A program made the translations under genes and the position numbers. The notes beneath the pieces were generated by a model, which saw only the letters and a list, made by a program, of their open reading frames with translations, was not told the origin of the DNA and did no database searches. DNA of 64,000 bases from Agriotes lineatus (lineage: Eukaryota; Arthropoda; Insecta; Coleoptera; Elateridae), in assembly GCA_940337035.1 (NCBI GenBank), contig CALNHX010001945.1:1-64000 (forward strand), written 5' to 3'. Shown here piece by piece: positions 22,276 to 35,360 of the stretch. Position 1 is the first letter of the stretch, and each line of letters opens with the position of its first letter.

Positions 22276-22515
22276 CTAGTAATACATCAACAACCAACCA
22301 AAATAGCACTTCTAATCGCCCACACTACACCAGAATAATAACTAACAGAACATACAGAGACGCTACTATCGGAACGCAAAATAATAGTACCAACTCGAAC
22401 GACAGCAACACAGACCCCTTACACAACATAATTAAAACTATCATAGACCTAATAATACCCCACTTAGATAAAATCATGCCATATCTCACAACATTAATTC
22501 CAACACTACTTCAAC

Positions 22516-25120
22516 ATGGATCCAAATAAAAAACTTACTATACACAATTTAACAATTATAAACTGGAAAGCCAACGAGATTAAATCCCAAAAATCCTCAT
22601 TTATAAATTTTATCTAGACATAACGTTGATATCGCTTGCGTTTCCGAAACACATTTGATTGAAAATGAAACGTTTAAAGTATCCAGATATACAGTATACA
22701 GGAATGATCGCCCAGCAGCAATTGCTTCCGGAGGAGTCGCAATTATAGTCAAACGTAAATTAACGCACTTCTCATTGCCAAACCTAAAACTACAACATCT
22801 AGAAACAACAGCTATACAGTTACACCTAAATGACAACACAAGGGTGAAAATAATTGCGGCTTATAAACAGCCAAATAAGAAACTAGCAGAACAAGATCGC
22901 AGAGACATATTTATAAACGACGAAAGCAAGTTGCTTATCGGAGACCTAAACTGTAAAAACACCATATGGGGCTGTAGATTCAACAATCCAGATAAGGTAA
23001 AATTAAATAATTGGACATCGACACTAGCGGTTCAGATATCGGCACCAACAGAACATACATATCATCCCTACCGCAAAGACCATCAATCGGATATACTGGA
23101 CATAGTGCTACACAAAAATTTCACGAAACCAATCTACCAAACAGTCCTTACAGAACTGGATTCAAACCACGTACCAGTTTTAATATATTTTCTTCATGCA
23201 CCCCAGTACTCACCACCAATCCCAAAGTTAATACTAGAAATAATAGACTGGGATATCTTCCAGAGCAATTTAGACAAGAATATGATGGCACCCAAGAACC
23301 TACATAATACCGAAACAATTAGGGAAGCCATTAGTTAGCTTTACAAATTCTATAAAAACCAGCCTTGAACAAGCAACAATTAAGCAAAATAAGAAGCGAA
23401 ACTATGACTATACACAACCACCCTATGCAATCCTAGAACTAATCAAAACAAAAATCAAATTCGCCAGGCGTGGCAGGCATCAAGAGATTCCGCTTTAAGA
23501 GCCCGACTTAATGAATTGATTCATCAAGTAAAATGGGAACTGGACAATTACAAAATAAAAAGCTATGAAAAATACATACAGCAATTTGAAACGCGAGATC
23601 CTTTGTTGTGGCACGTCACACACAAAATACTAAAAAAACCAGTGTTAATTCTGCCACTTACTGACGGCGACAAGGTATACCCCTCCGACCAAGAAAAGAG
23701 TGAAGTAATAGTAACGCAGATAGAAAAAAATTGCACACCAGCAGATGTGCCTCATCAAAATGAAAACCGGGTAGATGAAATCACAAACTACATACGCATT
23801 TCCCACAACTCCCAGTGAAAATCCAACCAACATCCCCACGTGAAATACAGGAGTTTATTAAAGACCTTCAAATAAAAAAATCACTAGGTCCAGGAATATT
23901 ATTTTAAAAAATTTAACGAAAAAATCGTTGTCATTCTTATGTACCATAATGAATTCTTGTTTAAGACTAGGCTATTTTCCCGAGGAATGGAAGTTCGCGC
24001 ACATTCTACCCTTTCATAAACCAGGGAAGGAGAAAACTAACCCCAACAACTACAGACCGATAAGCCTTTTATCAACAACCTTCAAGCTACTTAAGAAAGT
24101 AATCCATGCAAGACTGCAAGATTTTGTTACCATTAAGAATATACTCCCGACATTTCAATGTGGGTTCCGCAAAAAGCACTCAACGGTACATCAACTCTTG
24201 TGCTTAACAGAAACGATTGAAAAAGGGTATGAAAACAAAAAGTACACGGTAGTAGCCTTCCTTGACCTACAACAAGCATTCGACAAGGTATGGCAAGCAG
24301 GTCTGATTTACAAACTACTAAAAATTAACACCCCACACTACCTAACTAAAATAATAGCATCATTTCTTGAAAATAGAACATTTGCAGTGCGAGTAAACTC
24401 CACCATCTTTACCATAAGAAACTTATTAGCAGGTGTACCGCAAGGTAGCATATTGGGGCCGGTGTTATTTAATATTTACATTAGTGACCTTCCAGAAACA
24501 ATAAATACGGAACTAGCATTATTTGCAGATGATACTGCTATAGTAGCACAAAATTATAATCTGGAAACAGCTATCACGGATGTACAACAAGCGGTTGACC
24601 AATTAACAGAGTGGTTTAGCAAATGGCGAATTACAGTAAATCCAGCAAAATGTGAAGCTAAGATTTTTACACTTAGAAGAATCGATAACCCATCCACGCT
24701 GAAAATCTATGAAAAAAACATTTATTGGAACCCAAGCAATTCAGCAGTTAAATATCTGGGACTGTATCTCGATCAACGTTTGAAATGGGGTTACCACATT
24801 AACATAAAAGTAAACCAATTCTATGCACGTTTAGCGCTACTGTGCCCAATTATAAACAGAAAATCCACGCTGAAAACAGAATGCTCGCTGTTAATATATA
24901 AAGCCATCTTGAGACCTATTATAACATACGCATGACCAGTATGGTATAATACACCAAAGACGCAAATGCTAAAGTTACAGGTGCTCCAAAATAAAGTGCC
25001 ACGTATTGCAATCAATGCACCCTGGTACGTGAGAAATCATCAAATCCATGAAGAACTTGGAAGTTCTTTGCGAATATTAAAACATGTACCAGCGCAACTT
25101 ACTACAACAGTGTACAAATA
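22516..25120 (+). pseudogene. Jockey ORF2 (endonuclease + reverse transcriptase), broken
   Basis: An ATG at 22516 opens into INWKANEI, the start of an apurinic-type endonuclease. Frameshifts follow, then a 227-codon endonuclease stretch with IGDLNCKN and LDSNHVPVL, where the usual catalytic Asp before His reads Asn. The RT stretch (23928-24935) is open over 335 codons: YRPISLL, FLDLQQAFDKVW, GVPQGSILGP and an intact FADD box. It ends at a TGA at 24933-24935 where relatives have Trp, and the C-terminal thumb continues in frame afterwards (VLQNKVPRIAINAPWYVRN). Several independent lesions make it inactive. Confidence 0.9.
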
Positions 25121-25431
25121 AAAATTCACAAACGGCTAAAGCTTGTCCTACCTGTAGATATTCTCTCAAACTCCGGGAACTCTAGTGATAGTGAACAACC
25201 ATAAGTTAATGTCATTTTAGTAGCGTAAATTAACCTCCGAGGGGCAGTTGTCCGCTGACCTCATTAAGTTATTTATGATATATGTATTATGCAATAACAG
25301 TACCATGTATAACAATTAGTTTGGTGGGCTGGTTGAATTTATTTTTAAAAAAAGTTAGATTCCGGGTTGCTTATTGTGCGATATTTTTATGAAATAACGA
25401 TTTTCAGCTGTAGTATAATCAACAAAAGGAA

Positions 25432-26215
25432 TCACCGTTGACCGCTTATTACAGCAAAATGGCTTGCATGCGTATCATTACCAACGAGTCCAGGGATTAT
25501 TACCAGAAGAGTACCAGCAAACAGTCAGATTTTGCAGATGGTTACTTCGTGGGCAAGAAAGGAATCATTGGACGTATCTTGTGGACTAATGAATCTACGT
25601 TCATCCGAAATTGAATATTTAAAATCCATAATATACCCCAATGGAGCAATGAAAACCCCCATACACTGTACCAAAAGAATGATCAAGTTCGGTTTAGCGT
25701 TAATGTGTAGGGTGGTATTATTGGTAATAGGCTTATAGGACTACACACTTTCCTGATCGACTAAACTCGAATCATTTTGTTGAATTCTTACACACTGATT
25801 TTAGAGATCTGTTAGATGATCTACCATTAAGTTTAAGGAAAAATATGTTTTTTCAAATGGACTTGGTACCAGCATACTGAGAAATTGAAACTCGAGAATG
25901 GTTGATTCAGGAATTTCCAGAACGATGGATTAGTCGTGGCAATGTACCTTGGCCACCAAAAAGTCCAGATTTAAGCTGTCTAAATCTTTTCTTGGGGGAA
26001 ACTTATAAAAGCATTTGTGTATGAAGTGGAAATTGATACTCAAGAGCAACTTTAACAACGAATAAATAAAGGTCTTATAATAATTCATCAAAACAATATG
26101 CTTCAACATCTAGAAGAGAGCATAATACATACGTGTACGAAATGCCTAGAAGTGGGGGTTACCACTTTGAGCACTTACTTAAAACGTAGCCAATATTTGT
26201 TACTAGTTATGTAAT
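25432..26215 (+). pseudogene. Mariner-like transposase, heavily mutated
   Basis: Spread over several frames are LPEEYQQTVRFCRWLL, then VWGGIIG, DRLNSNHFVEFLHTDFRDLL, FFQMDLVPAY (relatives have DGAPAH) and WPPKSPDLSCLN (third acid region). These are the ordered landmarks of a Tc1/mariner transposase of the same broad group as the fragment at 13.5 kb. Multiple stops and a lost catalytic region make it dead. A second, shorter copy of this element lies inverted at 50546-51053. Confidence 0.8.
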
Positions 26216-26473
26216 AAAATTAGAATATTACTACAAAAGAGGTTTAGTATGTCTCTATACATTCTCCTTAGGTTCCTAATCAAATCAAGTGAGTTGCTAT
26301 GTGAATCGCAGGCGACTTAACACACAGCTTAGTACGGCTGACCACACAGTGTTGCTTGCAGTTTACCAACTTTAATTAAGAATTCTTCGAAAACTAAACG
26401 TTTCCGAACAAAACGCTCAGTTTTTGATGCAGAATCGCGTGATGATATGTTCCGCCATTTAGAATTCACCCTG
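26216..26473 (+). mobile_element. 3' terminal region of the mariner-like element
   Basis: It ends ...TTTAGAATTCACCCTG followed by TA. The sequence from gtctctatacattctcctta to tgatatgttccgccattta matches the reverse complement of about 50560-50800. The element end therefore lies at 26473, inside the RT fragment that follows. Confidence 0.75.
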
Positions 26474-26475
26474 TA

Positions 26476-26720
26476 GATTCTATTAAAACCTTTGGCAAAG
26501 CAATACGAAACAAGTTATGGAAAATAATAACTAAAAGAGGAATCACATTATTACATATAATTCACGCAAGACAATTAGATGTGTATACAAGAATTCGAGA
26601 ACCTAATAGAAAGAATCTTGGTGTCCCGCAGGGATGTAACTTTTCACCTATCCCAATTCTCTTCATTTATATGTATTGTCGCAGCCATAAAAGAATAACA
26701 GAATAAAACCATTACATGGC
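26476..26720 (+). pseudogene. Non-LTR reverse transcriptase fragment (RTE/BovB-like group)
   Basis: The frame reads DSIKTFGKAIRNKLWKIITK, then RGITLLHIIHARQ and NLGVPQGCNFSPIPILFIYM. These are the RT fingers and the [GR]VPQGCxxSPxLF motif. It is 5'-truncated by the mariner insertion and fades out after about 240 bp. The same host segment flanks the other mariner copy at 50440-50545. Confidence 0.75.
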
Positions 26721-27167
26721 ATGACAAGAAGTTTAATTCTTAAAGAAGAAGAGGAAATATTTTAACATTGAAAATGTTTAACGAATTGGAGATGTGACGC
26801 TAGTACGATGCTCTTATAGCAATTTGTGTGACGCTTGGAAAATGTGCAGTTTTCGCGAATTTTTGCAAGTTTTACGTATGGCAAGTGAATGTTTTTGGTG
26901 TCATTTTGAAGATCTAGTCAAGGGCGAACTTTCTGGAAAAGCTGTGAAAATGTAAGATTCGAGGGGGCGAAAATACGGGGGTTAAAACGATTTTTTGGAC
27001 ACGAAAGCGTTCGGTGCTGTTACATTGCATACTTTTTGAAAGATCCAAATGTGATTTGAGGCTAGTCGGATAGAGGATGAACCAACGCTCATCGTACTTG
27101 CTGGTTTTTAGGGACTGCGATTCACGGGGGCGAAGTTACATGAATACAAAGCTGAGGTGCATTTGTA
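26721..27167. other. Unique sequence before the satellite
   Basis: Moderately GC-rich with G-runs (gattcgagggggcgaaaata). No coding sequence recognised. It may be the non-repeated start of the element or locus that carries the satellite. Confidence 0.35.
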
Positions 27168-29690
27168 GCAAATTGGATGTTGATTTAGGGGTTGCAAAAT
27201 GGGGAAACCGCTATTATTATCAGAAAAATTATCAAATTAATATTTGTGTGAAATGCGCTCTTTGGAGACTTTCTACTGGTTGATTTTATTTTTTAAGAGA
27301 ATTTGGGAAGTAGACATTTGGTGGCCCAGGTGGATTTGGGGGTTGCCAAATGGGGAAAACGTTATAATTATCAGAAAAACTTTAAAATTAATATTTGTGT
27401 GAAATGCGCTGTTTGGAGACTTTCTACTACTCCATTTTATTTTCTAAGAGAATTTGGGGGGTGGAAATTTGGCGGCCCAGATGAATTTGGGAGTTGCAAA
27501 ATGGGGAAACAATTATAATTATCCGAAAAACCTTAAAATTAATGTTTGTGTGAAATTCGCTGTTTGGAGACTTTCTATCTGTCAATTGTACATTTTAAGA
27601 GAACTCGGGATGTTGGAATTATGAGACCCATGTGAATTTGGGGGTTGCAAAATGGGGAAACCGTTATAATTATCACAATAACCTTAAAATTTATATTTGT
27701 GTGAAATTCGCTGTTTGGAGACTTTCTAATATTCGATTGTATTTTTAAGAAAATTCGGGTTGTGGGCATTTTGCAGTCCAAGTGGATTTGGGGGTTGCAA
27801 TATGGGGAAACCCTTATAATTAATTATCACAAAAACTTGAAAATTAACATTTGTGTGAAATTCGCTGTTTGGAGACTTTCTACTGTCCGATTGTATTTTT
27901 TAAGAAAATTCAAGATGTGGGAATATTGCAGCCCTGGTGGATTTGGGGGTTTGGAAAATGGGTAAAACCGTTATAATTATCAGAATAATATTTGTTTGAA
28001 ATTCGCTGTTTGGAAACTTTCTACCGTTCTATTGTAGTTTCTTTAAGTCAGGATGTGGCAATTTTGCAGTCCAAGTGGATTTGGGTGTTGCAATATGGGA
28101 AAAACCCTTATAATTATCAGAAAAACTTGAAAATTAAAATTTGCTGTTTGAAGACTTTCTACGGGTCGATTGTATTTTTACGACAATTTGGGGTGTGGGA
28201 GTTTTGCGGTCCATGTGGATTTGAGGGTTGCAAAATGGGTAAACCATTATAATTATCAGAATAACCTTAAAATTAATATTTGTGTGAAATTCGCTGTTTG
28301 GAGACTTTCTACTGTTCGATGGTATTTTTTAAGAAAGTTTGGGTTGTGGGAATTTTACAGTCCAGGTGGATTTGGAAGTTGAAAAAATAGATGAAAACGT
28401 TATAATTATCAGAATAACCTTAAAATTAATATTTGTTTTAAATTCGCCGTTTGAAGACTTTCTACTGTTCGATTTTTTTAAAGAAAAATCGGGATGTAGC
28501 AATTTTGCAGTCCAAGTGGATTTGGGGGTTGCAATATGGGGAAACCCTTATAATTATCAGAAAATCTTGAAAATTAACATTTGTGTGAAATTCGTTGTTT
28601 GGAGGCCTTCTACTGGTCGATTGTATCTTTTAAGAGAATTCGGGATGTGGGAATTTTGCAGCCCAGGTAGATTTGGGGGTTGAAAATTACGGAAACCCGT
28701 TATAATTATCAGAAAAACGTGAAAATTAACATTTCTGTAAAATTCGCTGTTTGGAGACTTTCTATTGGTCAATTGTATATTTTAAAAGAATTTGGGATGT
28801 AGGAATTATCCAACCCATGTGGATTTGGGGGTTTTCAAAATGGGGAAACCGTTATAACTATCAGAAAAACTTGAAAATTAACATTTGTGTGAAGTTCGAT
28901 CTTTGGAGACTTTCTATTGGTCAATTGTATTTTTTAAGAGAATTCGGGATGTGGGAATTTTACGACTCATATGGATTTGGGGTTGCAAAATGGGGAAGAC
29001 GTTATAATTATCAAAAAAGCCTGAAAATCAATGTTGGTGTGAAATTCTCTGTTTGGAGGTTTTCTGCTGGTCGGTTGTTATTTTAAGAGAATTCAGGATG
29101 TTGGAATTTGTGCCCCAGGTGGATTTGGAGGTTGCAAAGTGGGGAAATCGTTATAACTATCAGAAAAACCTTAAAATCAATATTTGTGTGAAATTCGCTG
29201 TTTGGAGACTTTTTAAGGATTGATATTCGGGATGTGAACGTTTTGCAGCCCAGGTGGATTTGGAGGTTGCAAAATGGGAAAAACCGTTATAGTTATCAGA
29301 AAAACTTGAAAATTAGCATTTGTGTGAAATTCGCAGTTTGGAGACTTTCTATTGGTCAATTGTATTTTTTAAGAGAATTCGGGATGTTGGAATTATGAGA
29401 CCCATGTGTATTTGGGGGTTGCAAAATGGGGAAACCGTTATAATTATCAGAAAAACTTTAAAATTAATAGTTGTGCGAAATTCGCTGTTTGGAGACTTTC
29501 TGCTGGTCAATTGTATTTTTTTTTAAAATTCGGGGTGTGGGAATTTTGCGATCCAGGTGGATATGAGAGTTGCAAAATAGGGAAAACGTTATATTTATCG
29601 GAAAATCCTTAAAATCAATATTTGTGTGAAATTCGCTGTTTGGAGATTTTATGCTGGTCGATTGCATTTTTTAAGAAAGTTCGGAATGCG
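27168..29690 (+). repeat. Satellite array, ~17 units of ~150 bp
   Basis: The landmark gctgtttggagactttcta recurs at about 27250, 27401, 27552, 27705, 27857, 27998, 28138, 28287, 28440, 28587, 28740, 28891, 29041, 29191, 29326, 29478 and 29630, a mean spacing near 149 bp. Each unit also has ttataattatcagaaaaac, gatttgggggttgcaaaatg and gaattcgggatgtgggaatt. Units differ by about 5-20% and a few carry short deletions, so the array is old and not homogenised. Because the period is close to 150 it gives rise to several false open frames. Confidence 0.95.
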
Positions 29691-30179
29691 GTTGTGGTGG
29701 AGTGGGGATTGCCTTATTTTCTCAATTTGTATATAAGGAAAATGTGCATTTTTTTATTATGGCCCTTTGTGAAATTGTAAATTTGCAAGTAAATAGTAAA
29801 TAGCGCGTCGCATTGTATTTCACTCTAACATGAATAATATTACGTGGGTTAAGGTCATTTCCGCGCTACACTTGTTCGCAGAATAATAGTGGCCACTGGC
29901 AGGGTTAGGATGTTAGTGTAAGCTGTTTGTACTAAAACTTAATGGCGATTGTAGTAAAAAAAATTGATGGGGACCTTAAAAATGCAAATACATATACATA
30001 TGTATATGTATGGAAAATGCAAAGTTACTTAGTTTATACAATGTAAAAGCTCCACAAACAACCAATCCTTTTAAAATTATTTATTGAACAATTAACACAA
30101 AACTAAAGATACATATCGAATAAACAACTCAAAGGTCTATTCACATCTAATCCCTTTTTCACACTGCCCCATTCCTCCT
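29691..30179. other. No gene recognised
   Basis: AT-rich sequence between the satellite and the hAT element; it includes a short alternating catatacatatgtatatgtat stretch near 29992. Confidence 0.4.
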
Positions 30180-31184
30180 AATAAAAGTAGTGATGTGCTT
30201 ATTCGAATGAAAAATAACCTGTTATCCGGTTATTGAAATAACCTCTGTAACTCGGTTTTCGTTCCAAGTATTCGAATAAAAAATATCCTACGTACTACGT
30301 GCCGTATCTCAGCGACCTGCAAGTGATCGAAATTCTGTAAATCATACGTCATTCATAACCATAAGCAAGGCAGATTGTACTGATTGACCCAAGTGAAGCT
30401 CGCGGCTGCTTGTTGAAGTTATTAACACATTTGAGACTCCCAGTCGACCAGTTAAATTTATGGGGCCGTTCCTATTAAAGATAACGCTCTGCTGAATATG
30501 AGATTTGAGGAAGCTGTGTTGGTATTAATTTATAATGGCCTAAATTTGTGCTTCGAAACGCTGTTGATTCTGCCTAATAAGGGCTACATAGAAAGCGAAA
30601 TAAGATTTTCCAATAGCGTAACAGATTTATATTTAATTTTTAATAACGGAGCAGTCGATGCCCATCCGTCGTCATATGATATGAACGTGGGACAAGAAAT
30701 GGATTTCGATGTTTAAAATTTTAAGTGTGCGTCCTTAAAACCGCGGAAGACTGAACGTAGATAAATTATGGATTCTAAAATATACCAGTATGATGTGCAA
30801 GCGAAAAGGGAAGGGTAGCTACTAGAGAATTTTAGGAACTAAAAATAGATTCAATAGATACTTTGTATTCGCATATTTATAATTTCTTTATAATTAGTAT
30901 TGATGTAGCTATTCTCAATGGTTTAAACTCCTTAGAAATCAAATAAAAATTATTTATACAATTATTATAATTAACGATTAACTGAGTTCCTCTGCTATCT
31001 GTAAGTTACGATGCCGATGCAGATGACGGTGAACCGCCAACCGGCAAACCGGCGAAATCGAAACGAATCGAGAGCCAAAATTTATTCGAATGATATTCAA
31101 ATAATCATTCGGTTATTAATATCATTCGAATGCAAATAATTCGGTTATGAAAATTGTACGGTTATGCCCATCACTAAATAAAAG
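30180..31184. mobile_element. hAT-superfamily element with 8-bp target duplication
   Basis: The 8-bp repeat AATAAAAG occurs at 30180-30187 and 31177-31184, exactly outside termini TAGTGATGTGC and GCCCATCACTA. An 8-bp duplication and TAGTGATG ends are typical of hAT transposons. The body is 989 bp, too short for a full transposase. Subterminal TTCGAATG motifs repeat at both ends. A 72-codon open frame at 30498-30716 (MRFEEAVLVLIYNGLNLCFE...) shows no recognisable transposase motif, so the element is non-autonomous. Confidence 0.9.
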
Positions 31185-32290
31185 TATCTTTGCCCCAGTT
31201 CTTGCCTTTGCTATTAAAGCACGTTTCATGAGTAAACAAAATAAATTATGAACAATAATATGTTGAGCCGCCGATCGGATCACTTGTATTTCTCAGAACT
31301 CCTTTAAAATAGCTAACAAATGTAATAATAAGAATGACTCATATAAGCAATACATCTTCTAAAGTTATATACAAATTTTAATGTAATATCGAATTCAACA
31401 TCTTTATCTAATTGCAAATTAATATTAAAGTGTACAAGATGCTGAAAAGGTGCAAAACTGTAGTACGTATTATTTATTAATGATCTGCTATGCAGTAGAA
31501 CTTTGCAGTAACGTTTCGCGTAGCGTATAATAAACAATAATAATACAGATGAGAACAATTTTAAAACTTTTTTATTATTTCTATGCCTTGGATTTTTTCA
31601 GATTTTGGTAATGTTATGCCAAACTTGAAAATTAGCAAAACTTATTTTCAATGCATTAACGAAGGTTGGTGAATTGCAACTTCTGTAAATTTCTATATTG
31701 GTATTGACCAACACTACCAAACTAATAAAATTAAAAGCGAATGTTGCGGGGAAAATACATTTTGCCGCAAAGGTAAGTTCCTTATTTACTGTTTTCCTAA
31801 AATATTCGTTTATTAATATTCCAATTTCATAGTGTGACGAAATATTCTTGAAGCATACATAGTTTTAATGTGTCATAATTTTCTAATTTCGCGTATTGTA
31901 GGTCTAGGCAGACAGTCTTTATACGGCAGTGATAATTATTAGAAACAAGGTACCAATTTCAGTCTGATTTCAAAGTTGAAGCTATTTATTTGTACATTTA
32001 GTCAACTGCAGTTTACCTATGGGTTTTTCACTAACAATATAGCCCGCGAAGTATAAAAATGGCAGGTTAATAAGCCAGACAACAAAGAATTTGCGACCAT
32101 ACGGCTTGTGGTTTGAATCCTCTGAGCGTGGTTCGTATCATACCCACACAGCGTCGAAACATATAAGTCGTTAACTCTCGTCTAAGCCCTGTAATTTAAA
32201 TTTTTTACTTCGTTCTGACGGCGACGTGATAACTAGGAGCCAACATATACACCAGACATTTCATGATTATGGATCAGCCGTTGGTTAATG
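31185..32290. other. No gene recognised
   Basis: AT-rich; no open frame with recognisable motifs. Confidence 0.4.
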
Positions 32291-33900
32291 AGTGACGCAC
32301 AGGGTGGCAAGAATTAATAAAGCAGATTTTATATAATATGTTATAAAAACTGCCAGTAAAGCGAAATAGTCTCTGAAAAAAATTACGTTTTATAGTATTC
32401 TATTAGACACTCTTTCTATAATCATTTAGTGTATTTACCTATATAAAGTATTCTACACGTCTCTACAAAATGTTACGGCGGGTTCTCCAGTTATCCATGT
32501 GTTTTACAACTCTTTCGCCCTTTGAAGTTTTCTTTGTCGTTAAAACTTTGTTGTGGTCTAAAACGGGTTTTACGACACCGTGCCGGCACATACAAAAACT
32601 AAAGGACCGGCGCGGACGATATTTTACATAATCGGTACAAAGACTCACCTAGGCCGCTACCCAACCCGAAACAAAAAAATGCCGGCTAAACATCAGTGGA
32701 GCGAGGGAGGGTTCTTCACGAGATTACCTACGGGCAACGGCCAAATGGGCGGTAAACATTGATAAAATTGAATAGCTCGCCACCCGGTTTCATTGACATA
32801 AACGAAAATACAAGGATAGACCCAGAGTAAAACCGGGAAAATCAAATGAGCCTACCTTCTAACTTATCACCTAAGCTTAACGGGAGTCGAGTATAGTAGT
32901 AGCCTCATAAACTTCATCACTGCAGCGACGAGCGCAACCGACTTACCTGCAACTCTTAAGCACTACATAAATATTGACATAGTGACTAAGTCACCCTGTA
33001 AACAAGCATACACAAATACAAGGGATAATCATAAGTCAAATACATCAAACAAATCTATTAGGCCAAATCCATGGTCGAAAGTTACAGTAGTGCCGACGTG
33101 GTCAGCGTACACAATACACTCACAGTGGTACAAGGGCTTGCCCTAAAAAGAAATAAATAAAGCCCAGCTGGGGACGCCTTATCTAACAATAGCGCTTAAA
33201 CATGTACAGGTAAATTTAGGAATGAGAGCACAATGCTTTGAGTAGGCGATAATAGCAAGTATATTTAATTTAGTAGCTCAAACGTTAAATGCAGAAATGG
33301 ACACACAATGCCTTGATTAAACGCTAATAGCAAGTATATTTAATTTAGTAGCACAAACGGGCCTGCCGACGGCGAGACATGAACGACTATTGTACAAATA
33401 TAGGAGCGCACAATACCTTGATTTAGCAGCTTGGACTCGATGAGTAAGCGTTGTGCACAGCTCGCCGAAAACCGTCTCACAATTAACAATGTCAAATCTC
33501 GCTGTAACAGCACAAAAGAAACACCGGACGCCTCCGCGCCGGACCGCGAAGGCCCCAAAAATCACGCTATATCGACTGTACTCGTTGGCGGGCCTAGACT
33601 AAATCCCCTAAAACGAAGCCAAGTTAAATTCCAGACAGACGCGCTCGCCTTGCAACGTGCAGCTGTGACCAATGCGAATGCGTCTCGCCACGGGCGCGAG
33701 AGCCTGTAGTCCGACGATAGCATTATTTTGGAAAATGTCCTTCTTGCGTGTTTTTGAAAATGCTGTAAACAATCGCTCTTAAGCGCGACGGGGCAAAACA
33801 GCTGTACATATGATGGCATAGAGATTAGAGCGGTACGCTGAACTTTTTAGGAAACCAAAAGCTACGTGCGTGTCAACTTTAGAATCTTAGATGCAATTAG
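32291..33900. other. GC-richer stretch of unknown nature
   Basis: Base composition rises (for example gaccggcgcggacgatattt near 32608, and 33480-33710). Several overlapping open frames exist on both strands but none shows a domain; a high-GC region produces such frames by chance. It may be the interior of an undetected element, as in the 14339-16639 element. Confidence 0.35.
33225..33430 (+). repeat. Degenerate tandem repeat, ~73 bp period
   Basis: The unit taatagcaagtatatttaat followed by ttagtag[c]-caaacg occurs at 33250 and 33323. Each is preceded by a cacaatgc[ct]ttga phrase, which recurs again near 33409. Confidence 0.75.
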
Positions 33901-34629
33901 CTGAAGGGTTATACGGTAAAATATGACTGAAACGGAACCTATATACAGGCAGACTCGTAAAATATAAAAGTGGCCTGACAACTTTAACTAAGCATAAGTT
34001 GCAATATGTTTGTTGGATCTGGTGTAACACCGCCGTGCTCTTCAACTATCTGATTCTGCACTTGATGATATTGTAATTTAGTTTCTACCATCTTTAAGTA
34101 TACTCCACTTAGGTGTTATTTTGGGGACAATGGTTTCCATGCTGCAGAGGCCAGAAATGTTTTATGTAATTATTAACTTTTAATGTTTTTTTATTTTTAG
34201 AGCTACTTTCAGCTCTGTCATAATTTCTCCTGAACCGGACTTCCTTTAATTTTTTTAAGCTTTCATGGCTTGCTTTATTTCATCTACAGTGTGTAATATC
34301 AAATCATAATGGGTATCTGAGGTTTATGCCCGGCATTTGGATAAAATCTCTGTTCTATAGATGTATCAGTATAGGTTCGTCGATTAAAAGATTATATGGA
34401 TATTTTTTTAAAACAAAGAATTGAAGCCGAATTTACAAATTTAAGTAGAAGAGAAATGCCATTTCTGGACAGCGCCATCGTCTATTGATAACACAGCTGA
34501 CACACAATGGAGATGTACCTACAACTGGTATTCGTTGCTTTAAAAAAAAAGCGGATGACAGCTTCCCAAAGAGTAAACTGTGGAAGTGTATGGAAATGAA
34601 AAACATAAGCAGTAAAAAATTGACAACGA
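33901..34629. other. No gene recognised
   Basis: AT-rich. It may include untranslated or unrecognisable upstream parts of the RT fragment that follows. Confidence 0.35.
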
Positions 34630-35040
34630 TAATGTAAGCTATGGTATAAATGGAAATAACATGTATCGAGCAATAGCACTTGCTAAAGGCTTTCAACAGG
34701 GATGCAATATAGCGCCAACTTTGAAAAAATCAGTGCAGCTTTACAAATCTGGAGAGATAAATGCCAACCTATGAGAATTAAAATTGCAGACAGCACTATC
34801 CATAGCATACGATCAAGTATGTAGTTATCGCATCAGATTGATATGACGCAGCATATATGCCACAACAAGTGGGGCTTAGAAATCAATTTTAATAAAACCG
34901 AATACCTGGCAGGGGGCAACATAGCAGAACCTCTACAAGTCTACAGATACATACACTAAATACAAATACCACCAGTGACGGTAAAAACGTCACCGATATA
35001 GAATAAAAATTCTGTAAAAAACTTTAGGCGAAACATTCCT
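34630..35040 (+). pseudogene. Non-LTR reverse transcriptase fragment, heavily decayed
   Basis: Across frames one reads VNGNNMYRAIALAKGFQQGC, then NIAPTL (the GxxQGCxxSPTLF motif) and ALQIWRDKCQPMRIKI. A damaged catalytic segment follows (VVIASD), then WGLEINFNKTEYL and DGKNVTDIE. The order matches palm-to-thumb of an RTE-like RT. Stops and frameshifts are frequent and the catalytic Asp pair is not intact. It is similar in type to the fragments at 26.5 and 62.9 kb. Confidence 0.65.
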
Positions 35041-35169
35041 GGTAGGTGAAAGTTTTTAAACTAAAGATTTTGAAAATATAAAAAAAAAATTTTAAGGTGT
35101 TACCCTGTACATATTTGACCGATTTTTTTTTGTTTCGTGCCAGATAGACATATAATTCGCATGCAACAT

Positions 35170-35360
35170 ATCGTCTTCTTCAAATAAATAGTTTTTGAGT
35201 TACACCACCAAGAGACAGACGAACAGACAGATAGATAGTCAGACAGACGCAAATGAGAAAATCTGTTTTTCGTAATCTAGAAACTCTGAAACGTGCAGAT
35301 CTGAAGAAATTTTGGAAGGTGATTTTTTCTCCTTTACAATACTTTCTTCGTTATTTAGAT
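35170..35360 (+). repeat. Dispersed repeat R2, copy 2
   Basis: gagttacaccaccaagagac, agacagacg repeats, tctgaaacgtgcagatctga and aattttggaaggtg correspond in order to 11600-11760. Confidence 0.5.

Larger units (their letters stand above)
21231..25365 (+). mobile_element. Full-length but decayed Jockey-clade retrotransposon
   Basis: The element body (21243-25353) is bounded by the 12-bp direct repeat GTTAGATTCCGG at 21231-21242 and 25354-25365, with an A-run before the right copy. That is the signature of target-primed reverse transcription. It carries an ORF1 with gag-like zinc knuckles, then endonuclease and RT, all broken by frameshifts and stops. The 5' untranslated region is about 194 bp. 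Its length of about 4.1 kb matches the intact relative at 38561-43018. It was inserted whole and has since mutated. Confidence 0.9.

Noticed and set aside
27077..29612. Chain of overlapping open frames with a repeated ~50-residue peptide (GVAKWGNRYNYQKN...) across the satellite
   Set aside because: The unit spacing is 149-153 bp and not a strict multiple of three, frames shift from unit to unit and stops interrupt. These frames come from the tandem repeat and are not a repeat protein.
33317..33819. Overlapping open frames on both strands in the GC-rich stretch
   Set aside because: High GC lowers stop frequency; the frames overlap one another and have no motif.
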